Under the pieces are notes generated by a model that searched no databases, had not been told where the DNA came from, and worked only from the letters and a program-made list of their open reading frames with translations. The translations under genes were made by a program, and so were the position numbers. From Chloroflexota bacterium (lineage in GTDB: Bacteria > Chloroflexota > Limnocylindria > QHBO01), in the NCBI GenBank assembly GCA_020848055.1, contig JADLBB010000009.1, positions 1 to 7,826 on the forward strand: a stretch of DNA of 7,826 nucleotides, in the 5' to 3' direction. Below are positions 1-4,959 of this stretch, piece after piece; position 1 is the stretch's first letter, and each line of letters opens with the position of its first letter.

Positions 1-1148
1 CTGTCCAGGATCGCCCCCGACCCACCGATGGCCCAGCCGGCCATGCCCAGGTACATGAAGGCCGGTGCCGGCGACCAGCGGATGCGCGAGCGCCACACCA
101 GCATCACCCCGCCGAATATCGTGACCACCAGGGCGGGGAAGGCCGATAGGTAACTGAAGACCTGGCCGACAACCTGCACGGCTTCGGGCTGGGCGAAGTC
201 CTGGTACAGGTGGTGGTAGAAGGCGAACCACAGGGCGGCAGTCGTGGCCAGCCAGCCGAGCACGACGTAGCTGGCGACCTTCCAGGGTCGCTTGGCATAC
301 ACCGGCAGGACCACGTAGAGCAGCGCTGCGCCCAGGTAGATGCCCTCGTTGACCAGCATGTGGCCCACGAAGTAGGTCAGGTTCTTGGCCAGCAGCGGGT
401 TGGTGGTGAAGGTCGGCACGAAGACCTGGATGAGCTCCCTGGCGACCAGGAACGCACCGAGCAATGCTGGCGGAAGCCAGGTCAGAGAGGTGACCGTCAT
501 GGCGATGGTGGCCGGGTCGGTGCGCGGCCGGCCGTCGTCCTCGGGGTGGGGATTGACCAGGTACTCCAGGCCGAACATGCGACCGAGGCTGCCGTACTTG
601 CGAATGCCGCGATACAGGAACTCGAGGTCGATGACCAGCAGCACGAGTACCACGATGGTCACGGCGAGCAGGTACGGCACGAACGCCCAAAGCTGCCAGC
701 CGCCCTGGTTGCTGTACGGCAGCGGATACAGGAACGTCCAACCGGTGCCGAACCTGCCGATCAGGGTCGAGATCAGCACCAGCACCACGGCCAGGACCGT
801 GGCCATGTAGCAGATGGTCCACAGCCGGACGCTCATCGGCACGCGCTGCGCGAACAGGTACCAGCAGCCCGCCAGCCCAAAGAGCGCCACCAGCGCCGCC
901 ATGCCGATGCCGTGCAGGGTCAGCAGTGGATCGAACCACGTGGTGGCCAGCCCGCCCAGCAGGCCGGATTGGATGGCGCGCAGGAGCAGGCCGGCCAGCC
1001 CGAGGATGAGCAGCAGGACGAACGCGGTGAGGAGCCACACCACGCTGATCCGTCGCACGGCGTCCAGGCGCGCCGGATCCCGGAGGATTTCGTCGTCGGT
1101 CTTCGGACTGCTTCTCAGCGCGGCCGTTGAAGTTGCGTACCCGCTCAT
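1..1148 (-). CDS. B-family (ba3-like) haem-copper oxidoreductase subunit I lacking the active-site tyrosine; probable nitric oxide reductase (3' end beyond window)
   Basis: Integral membrane catalytic subunit; 382 residues are visible and the gene runs off the left edge. It starts at ATG after AGGGAGAGG, 27 bases below subunit II. Seen: a low-spin haem His79 in LTLHGIGMAA, CuB ligand His263 in FVGHMLVN, and His312-His313 in FYHHLYQDFAQP; the fragment ends at GGSGAILD. Thermus ba3 has LTLHG, GHPIVY, HHQFADP and GGAGGIVN in the same order, and the 49-residue spacing from CuB His to the His pair is identical (ba3 233 to 282/283). Odd: Asn267 replaces the cross-linked tyrosine (ba3 Tyr237). Ungapped alignment also gives Ala274 for Tyr244, Ala339 for Ser309 and Val342 for Thr312, while Tyr278 is kept (Tyr248). 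Family knowledge: loss of this tyrosine marks nitric oxide reductase-like members. Inferred reaction: 2 NO to N2O, with electrons arriving through CuA. The haem ligands of helix X are outside the window. A divergent oxidase remains possible. Confidence 0.9.
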   Translation of the reverse strand, partial: MSGYATSTAALRSSPKTDDEILRDPARLDAVRRISVVWLLTAFVLLLILGLAGLLLRAIQSGLLGGLATTWFDPLLTLHGIGMAALVALFGLAGCWYLFAQRVPMSVRLWTICYMATVLAVVLVLISTLIGRFGTGWTFLYPLPYSNQGGWQLWAFVPYLLAVTIVVLVLLVIDLEFLYRGIRKYGSLGRMFGLEYLVNPHPEDDGRPRTDPATIAMTVTSLTWLPPALLGAFLVARELIQVFVPTFTTNPLLAKNLTYFVGHMLVNEGIYLGAALLYVVLPVYAKRPWKVASYVVLGWLATTAALWFAFYHHLYQDFAQPEAVQVVGQVFSYLSAFPALVVTIFGGVMLVWRSRIRWSPAPAFMYLGMAGWAIGGSGAILD

Positions 1149-1175
1149 GGCACCTCTCCCTTGTTCCGCGTCGCC

Positions 1176-1742
1176 TCAGGCGCAGCTGCTGCCACAGCCC
1201 CCGGCGCTGCTCCCACACCCGCCCACCGTGAAGGTCTGTTTCATGAACGAGTGGCCCACGCCGCACAGTTCGGTGCAATGGATGGTGTAGGTGCCCGGCT
1301 TGGACAGGGCAATCAGGAGCACGTTGGTGAACTGCGGCATGGCCTGCGTCTGGCCCACGATGTTGCCCGCCTCATCGTAGATGGCGAAGCCATGGTTGAC
1401 GTCGATGCTGGTCACGTTGAACTGAATCGGCTTATCCGAAGGCAGGCAATTCGGATCGAGAGTCCATCCGAACTGCTGGGCCTTCACGTTGACCGCGACC
1501 GGCGTGCCCGTCAGCTGCGCGCTCCGCGCGAACTGGTACGGCAGCCAGGTCATCGAGATCGCGAAGGTGACCACTCCAATGGTCAGCAGCCCTCGGAACC
1601 ACCAGCGCCTGATCAGGCCGGCACGCTTGTAGATGCCGTCCCACGACTCGACGCGGGCATCGAGCGCGATGCTCAGGAAGGTCGCCGCAAGGCAGCCCGC
1701 CAGCACGACGAACGCTATACCGACCATCCACTGGGCGGACAT
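1176..1742 (-). CDS. Haem-copper oxidoreductase subunit II with CuA site and cysteine-rich C-terminal tail
   Basis: Electron-entry subunit of 188 residues, first gene of the pair with subunit I. Two N-terminal membrane helices (about residues 6-27 and 47-69) are followed by an extracytoplasmic cupredoxin domain. The aromatic patch is QQFGW (89-93). CuA ligands are complete: His117 in DVNHGF, then Cys156, Glu158, Cys160, His164 and Met167 in CTELCGVGHSFM. It should therefore accept electrons from a cytochrome c or a blue-copper protein. The domain is short and resembles ba3 subunit II more than the long A-family form, but has two helices rather than one. Odd: it ends in GGCGSSAGGCGSSCA, adding Cys176, Cys183 and Cys187 that CuA does not need. 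The ATG at 1742 is preceded by GAGGAGGAG (1754-1746), a strong ribosome binding site. Function as subunit II is secure; the electron acceptor chemistry depends on subunit I. Confidence 0.95.
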   Translation of the reverse strand: MSAQWMVGIAFVVLAGCLAATFLSIALDARVESWDGIYKRAGLIRRWWFRGLLTIGVVTFAISMTWLPYQFARSAQLTGTPVAVNVKAQQFGWTLDPNCLPSDKPIQFNVTSIDVNHGFAIYDEAGNIVGQTQAMPQFTNVLLIALSKPGTYTIHCTELCGVGHSFMKQTFTVGGCGSSAGGCGSSCA

Positions 1743-1937
1743 TGGCTCCTCCTCATCGGCTTCCCCCTTGAACAGCGGCAGCCCACGACGTCAAGTCGGC
1801 GGCTCGAAGGAGCCGCGCGCGGCCTTGCCGCGGGGAAGCAACTCATCCGGGGCACGAGTCAGCCGTGAGGGCCGGGCCGCAGGACTGCCTCGTATCAATG
1901 GAAAATGATTAGTCCCTGTATCAGGATATCGTCGGCG
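1743..1937 (-). promoter_or_regulatory. Regulatory gap between Rrf2 regulator and subunit II gene
   Basis: 195 bases without a gene. On the minus strand it starts with an AT-rich stretch (about 1930-1890) that stands out from the surrounding GC-rich DNA. This stretch holds a short dyad CCTG-TAT-CAGG (1915-1925), an imperfect dyad ATCATT-TTCC-ATTGAT (1909-1894), and GGACT (1915-1911) facing AGTCC (1886-1882). The subunit II promoter and its operator should lie here, but I could not fix a convincing -35/-10 pair. The rest would form a leader of more than 100 bases with two adjacent hairpins, ending in the ribosome binding site GAGGAGGAG. Confidence 0.55.
1799..1832 (-). other. Two adjacent GC-rich hairpins in the subunit II leader
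   Basis: Plus-strand 1799-1816 reads GCGGCTC-GAAG-GAGCCGC, a 7-bp stem with a 4-base loop. One base later, 1818-1832 reads CGCGGC-CTT-GCCGCG, a 6-bp stem with a 3-base loop. Neither is followed by a T run on either strand, so they are not ordinary intrinsic terminators. They may shape the leader of the oxidoreductase mRNA or mark the 3' end of the regulator mRNA. Confidence 0.4.
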
Positions 1938-2447
1938 TCAAGTCGGGATCCCGGAATCGCGCGAGTCGGCGGGCGGGCTTGGATGCATCCGGCGGTTCAT
2001 GTTGCCCGGCAGGTGAGGCGAGGAGGATTGCCGCTCCATCTCCCAGTCGATGCGCACGAGGTCGGAGAACGTGGTCGATTCCAGGCGTTCGACCAGCGCG
2101 GTCTCGGCGGCCGACCACGCGTCGTGCATCGCGCACTTCGCACCCCAGTAGCACGGGCCGCCGTGGAGCGCGCAGGTCAGGCTGCGGATGGGTCCCTCGG
2201 CCGCCTCCACGACCTCGCGCAGCGAGATCTGATCGGGCGAACGCGCCAACTCGTAACCGCCCACGCGACCGATGGAACTCCTGGCGAGCCCGGCTCGCAC
2301 CAGGGTGCCCAGGATCTGGGGGAGGTAATTGTCGGGGATCCCCATGGCCTCGGAGATCTCGCGGCGCGGCTGCCGGCCGGGATGGCGTGCCAGGTACAGC
2401 ACCGCTCGCACGCTGTAGTCGCCGCGCCTGCCGAGGACGATCTGCAT
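1938..2447 (-). CDS. Rrf2-family transcriptional regulator with three-cysteine Fe-S site (NsrR/IscR-like)
   Basis: Cytoplasmic DNA-binding repressor of 169 residues, within the usual Rrf2 range. The N-terminus MQIVLGRRGDYSVRAVLYLAR is followed by a winged helix-turn-helix (about residues 26-70, with the wing IGRVGGYELARSP). The cluster motif is Cys92-x6-Cys99-x5-Cys105; NsrR and IscR have x5-x5, so this is one residue longer. Asp10 in GDYSVR falls about where Streptomyces NsrR has its Asp cluster ligand (inference). Family knowledge: such proteins hold [2Fe-2S] or [4Fe-4S] and respond to NO, redox state or Fe-S supply. It lies directly upstream of, and in line with, the haem-copper genes and probably controls them and itself. 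Start: GGAGG at 2456-2452 sits four bases before the ATG at 2447; the ATG at 2450 is only one base away, and an in-frame TTG at 2468 would place GGAGG inside the gene. The ligand sensed is not proven. Confidence 0.9.
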   Translation of the reverse strand: MQIVLGRRGDYSVRAVLYLARHPGRQPRREISEAMGIPDNYLPQILGTLVRAGLARSSIGRVGGYELARSPDQISLREVVEAAEGPIRSLTCALHGGPCYWGAKCAMHDAWSAAETALVERLESTTFSDLVRIDWEMERQSSSPHLPGNMNRRMHPSPPADSRDSGIPT

Positions 2448-2475
2448 CATTCCTCCATGCCGGATCAAGCCGGTC

Positions 2476-2510
2476 AGGCTAGATCATGCCACGAATCGGC
2501 AAGTGCGCAA
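2476..2510 (-). promoter_or_regulatory. Candidate promoter of the Rrf2 gene
   Basis: Two overlapping readings on the minus strand: TTGCGC (2510-2505) with CATGAT (2488-2483) at 16 bases, or TTGCCG (2502-2497) with TAGCCT (2481-2476) at 15 bases. Either would give a short leader containing GGAGG. An imperfect palindrome GGC-nn-GATC-nn-GCC (2477-2490) overlaps both -10 candidates and is a possible autoregulation site. The match is weak. Confidence 0.3.
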
Positions 2511-2523
2511 CTAATGCTATGGT
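2496..2523 (+). promoter_or_regulatory. Candidate promoter for leaderless DUF6457 mRNA
   Basis: TATGGT at 2518-2523 is a good -10 element (TAnnnT). It ends seven bases before the ATG at 2531, so transcription would begin at the start codon itself. The -35 candidate TCGGCA (2496-2501, 16-base spacer) is poor. No clear ribosome binding site precedes this ATG, which fits a leaderless transcript. It overlaps the divergent Rrf2 promoter region. Confidence 0.4.
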
Positions 2524-2530
2524 GTGGCCA

Positions 2531-2815
2531 ATGGACGATTACAACAACCTCGATGCATGGCTCGAGGCGGTGCGCCGTCAGCTCGGCACCGATCTCGCCC
2601 TGTCCATCGACGACCAGCGCGCGCTGCTGGACCTGACCAGGGTCGCCGCGCACCGCAGCCAGCGCATCGCAGCTCCGCTGACCGCGTTCCTGGCCGGCAT
2701 GGCGCTGGCGGACCTCCCGGTGGAGCAGCGGGCCGCTGCCATTGACCGCCTGACCGCCGCGCTCGAGGCGGCCGGCCCCGTCGAGTCGGCGGAACCGGAG
2801 GGCGGGGCGCCCTGA
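2531..2815 (+). CDS. Small DUF6457-like protein
   Basis: A soluble protein of 94 residues, the only plus-strand gene I accept. It starts MDDYNNLDAWLEAVRRQLGTDLALSIDDQRALLDLTRVAAHRSQRIAAPLTAFLAGMALA and continues with a helical segment ending in an acidic, Ala/Gly-rich tail. The pattern (LDAWL...LG...D...LLDL.R.VAH...R.AAPLTAFLAG) is what I remember for DUF6457, found alone or fused to the C-terminus of MobA-type molybdenum cofactor guanylyltransferases in Actinobacteria. Biochemical function unknown. Its gene converges with the molybdoenzyme gene, the stops being 37 bases apart, which supports a molybdenum-cofactor link. ATG 2531 was chosen because the family pattern begins here and a -10 element is correctly placed; an in-frame ATG at 2519 would add four residues. 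Confidence 0.75.
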   Translation: MDDYNNLDAWLEAVRRQLGTDLALSIDDQRALLDLTRVAAHRSQRIAAPLTAFLAGMALADLPVEQRAAAIDRLTAALEAAGPVESAEPEGGAP

Positions 2816-2843
2816 GACCGCGCCCGGCGATCCGGCCCCGCCC
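2800..2843. terminator. Possible bidirectional hairpin between convergent genes
   Basis: GGGCGGGGC (2800-2808) is perfectly complementary to GCCCCGCCC (2835-2843), giving a 9-bp GC stem with a 26-base loop across the 3' ends of the DUF6457 and molybdoenzyme genes. GGGCG-GGG-CGCCC is a competing smaller hairpin. There is no T run on either strand, so termination activity is uncertain. Confidence 0.35.
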
Positions 2844-2852
2844 GAGAACCAG

Positions 2853-4346
2853 TCAGATGGGCGCTATCGGGCTGTAGTGCAGCACGTCGGCGCGCCAGCC
2901 ACCCTTGCCGGCCCCGATGTCGCGATAGTCGGCCACCAGCTCGACCGAGCGCACCCACTTGGCCATCTTGTAGCCGAGCTGGCTCTCCAGGCGGACCCTC
3001 AGCGGCGCGCCGAACGGGATCGGCAGCGGCTGGCCGTTCATCGCGTAGGCCAGGATCGACTGCGGATGGCGAGCCAGATCGAGGTCCACGGTCTCGTAGA
3101 AGTAGCCGTGATCACCGGGCTCCTCCCACTTGTCGTCGAAGGTGTGGAACAGCATGAACCTCGCCTCCGGCAGCGGCCCGGCGCGCTCCAGCAGCGCGGC
3201 CAGCGGCACCCCGGTCCAGGTCGCGACCTGGTTCCAACCCTGGATGCAGACGTGCCTGGTCGTCTGCGTCACCGGTGACATGGAGCGCAGCTCGTCGAGG
3301 TCCAGGCCCTGCGGCCGCTCGACCAGTCCGCCGATCTCGAACCTGAAGCCCTCGAAGCCCCCGGCAGCCAGCCGCTGCCACTCGGCGTCGCGTGGCGCCC
3401 GCCCGTTGGGCCGGGGGACCTCGGTGATCGCGCCTGGCGCATATGACTGGCGCGAGACGAGCCGCTGCAGGGTGGCGCGCTGCCATGGATCGACCACGCG
3501 CTGGAGCAGGTTCTGCATCCTCCGCGGCTCGGTCAGCGAACGGTGGGTGGCCCAGACGTGGAGCGCCGCTATGAGACCCAGGGCCAGCACCGCGATGCCC
3601 GCGGCCGTCGCCGCCTCGGCCGCGGTCGGCTGTCGCGTGATCCCGAGCACGATCATCGCCAGGCTCTCCGGCAGGCCGTGGGCGATCACCAGCGCGGTGT
3701 GGTGGACGATGAACGCGATGAACACGAACAGGCCGATGAAGTGCAGGCTGCGGGCTGACTGCCGACCGCCGAACAGCCTCGGGTACCACGCGAAGCGCCC
3801 GCCGATCGCCGGTGACATGGCCACGCCGGTCAGGATCTGGAGCGGCGCGAGGATGAAGACGACCGCGAAGTAGGCCAGCTGCTGCAGCGCGTTGTATGGG
3901 TTTCCCTCCGCGGGCAGCTCGAGCTGGAGGTAGGTGATCGCGTCGGCGACGGCGCGCGGGAAGATGTCGAGCGATGTCGGCACCAGGCGCTGCCACTGCG
4001 GCGTCAGCAGTAGCACCAGCAGGTAGGCGACACCGGTGAGGATCCAGCCGGCCAGTGCCGCGAAATGCCAGTAGCGCCCGATGCCGAGGTTGTCGCGGCC
4101 CGGAAGCGCCAGCAGCGGGCTGTAGGGCTGCTTCTCGTCCTCCGCGGTCCACAGCTCGCCGGACGGCATGCGCTTGCGGGTGAAACGGACCCACTCCGAG
4201 CCGGGGCGGCAGTCGTCATGCCAGTAGAGCATCGGGTGAGCGCCGAGGATCTCGATGCCCGAACGGATGAGCAGCGACAGAAACAGGATGTTGAAGGCGT
4301 GCGCCAGGCGCACGGCCAGCGGAAAGCCGAGCTCGGCGCCGTCCAA
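2853..4346 (-). CDS. Cytochrome b561-like membrane domain fused to a sulfite oxidase/MsrP-type molybdopterin oxidoreductase
   Basis: A 497-residue fusion. The N-terminal half has five predicted helices (about 12-33, 91-114, 153-177, 200-225, 242-266). Candidate haem-b ligands are His16 (VRLAHAFN), His94 (RYWHF), His202 and His215 or His216 (LHFIGLFVFIAFIVHH), the di-haem pattern of cytochrome b561 and formate dehydrogenase gamma. The C-terminal half (about 300-497) is a molybdopterin domain with the likely Mo ligand Cys367 in HVCIQGWNQVATWTGVPL and a characteristic end (DIGAGKGGWRADVLHYSP). It should pass electrons between the quinone pool and the Mo site; the substrate is unknown (sulfite, sulfoxides or another oxo compound). 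No Tat signal is seen. Start: TTG at 4346, nine bases after GGAGG (4360-4356) and just past the upstream stop. A longer in-frame extension to 4406 would overlap the upstream gene and reads as low-complexity Pro/Arg, so I reject it. Confidence 0.88.
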   Translation of the reverse strand: MDGAELGFPLAVRLAHAFNILFLSLLIRSGIEILGAHPMLYWHDDCRPGSEWVRFTRKRMPSGELWTAEDEKQPYSPLLALPGRDNLGIGRYWHFAALAGWILTGVAYLLVLLLTPQWQRLVPTSLDIFPRAVADAITYLQLELPAEGNPYNALQQLAYFAVVFILAPLQILTGVAMSPAIGGRFAWYPRLFGGRQSARSLHFIGLFVFIAFIVHHTALVIAHGLPESLAMIVLGITRQPTAAEAATAAGIAVLALGLIAALHVWATHRSLTEPRRMQNLLQRVVDPWQRATLQRLVSRQSYAPGAITEVPRPNGRAPRDAEWQRLAAGGFEGFRFEIGGLVERPQGLDLDELRSMSPVTQTTRHVCIQGWNQVATWTGVPLAALLERAGPLPEARFMLFHTFDDKWEEPGDHGYFYETVDLDLARHPQSILAYAMNGQPLPIPFGAPLRVRLESQLGYKMAKWVRSVELVADYRDIGAGKGGWRADVLHYSPIAPI

Positions 4347-4347
4347 T

Positions 4348-4923
4348 TCAGTCCGCCTCCGTTGATGTCGGTGCGGTGAAGGTGCCCGCGGGGGGGCCGG
4401 CGGCACGCCAGTCGTCCACCACGCCGGGTCGGACCACGGCCACGTAGCCGCCGAGGAGCGGTCCGTAGATCACGACGTAAGCGAGGATCCCGATCCACAG
4501 CTGGGTGGACAGGTCGAGCTGGTGCACCAGGAACGGAAAGAACGTGGGCACCACGGCGAGGAAGTTGACCTCCCATAGCGCGAAGGCGAACGCCGCCCCG
4601 TAGACGATCAGCAGCGGCGCGCGGGCGGATAGTTGATACCCGATGGCCAGCAGTCCCACGAACACGATGCCGAACAGGGCGGCCAGGGTGAAGTGGATCA
4701 CCCCCCCGAGCAGGATGGCCGGACCGGCCGGGAAGTCCGACTGCAGGGCCACCGGCCCGGTGACGAACGACGCGGCGAACCGGAAGGGAAGCGACGGGGA
4801 TTGCGACAGGATGACCGTGCCCAGGACGGTCGCCACTCCCAGGACCAGGCCCGCGGCCAGGCCGGCCAGGGCGCCGTGCACCACGACGATGTCGATGTCG
4901 CGCTTTTCGACGATGACCGGCAC
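4348..4923 (-). CDS. Uncharacterised four-helix membrane protein
   Basis: A 191-residue membrane protein I cannot assign to a named function. Predicted helices lie at about residues 13-39, 68-97, 102-125 and 140-164. Notable polar residues near or inside them are His16, His77 (GGVIHFTLAALFG), Trp117-Glu118-x-Asn120 (ALWEVNFLAVVPTFFPF) and His134. A short soluble tail follows. Its stop lies one base before the TTG of the molybdoenzyme gene, so the two are almost certainly one transcription unit. It could be a partner of the cytochrome b domain, but there is no direct evidence. Start: GTG 4923 fits a promoter ending seven bases upstream; TTG 4959, overlapping the stop of the S-component gene as TTGA and in the same frame, is an alternative. 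Reading further upstream in this frame only shadows the S-component gene. Confidence 0.78.
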   Translation of the reverse strand: MPVIVEKRDIDIVVVHGALAGLAAGLVLGVATVLGTVILSQSPSLPFRFAASFVTGPVALQSDFPAGPAILLGGVIHFTLAALFGIVFVGLLAIGYQLSARAPLLIVYGAAFAFALWEVNFLAVVPTFFPFLVHQLDLSTQLWIGILAYVVIYGPLLGGYVAVVRPGVVDDWRAAGPPAGTFTAPTSTEAD

Positions 4924-4930
4924 GCCGTCG

Positions 4931-4959
4931 AGTGTCGCAACGACGGCGCGGTCCGTCAA
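4931..4959 (-). promoter_or_regulatory. Candidate promoter for the membrane protein and molybdoenzyme pair
   Basis: TTGACG (4959-4954), 17 bases, then GACACT (4936-4931) on the minus strand. The -35 element matches five of six consensus positions; the -10 keeps the A at position 2 and T at position 6. GTG at 4923 begins seven bases after the -10, the normal distance to a transcription start, so the mRNA would be leaderless. The -35 contains the stop codon of the S-component gene. Confidence 0.5.

Noticed and set aside
210..1130. Long plus-strand open frame opposite subunit I
   Set aside because: Its product is Gln/His/Asp/Arg-rich low complexity with no family resemblance; it is the antisense image of a conserved membrane protein in GC-rich DNA.
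1..1148. Reading subunit I as an ordinary ba3 or cbb3 oxygen reductase
   Set aside because: The ba3 tyrosine is Asn and several channel residues are nonpolar; cbb3 differs in helix layout and lacks a CuA subunit II. Kept only as an alternative.
1744..1756. Upstream ATG at 1756 overlapping the subunit II ribosome binding site
   Set aside because: Out of frame with subunit II, and the GAGGAGGAG that would serve as its signal lies downstream of it; probably chance.
1161..1868. Plus-strand open frame opposite subunit II and its leader
   Set aside because: Covers a clear CuA subunit on the other strand; no ribosome binding site and low-complexity product.
2448..2468. Longer Rrf2 protein starting at TTG 2468
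   Set aside because: It would place the GGAGG ribosome binding site inside the coding region; the family N-terminus begins at the later ATG.
4931..4959. TTGACG at 1941-1936 and 1796-1791 as -35 elements for subunit II
   Set aside because: No acceptable -10 lies 15 to 19 bases downstream of either, unlike the TTGACG at 4959-4954.
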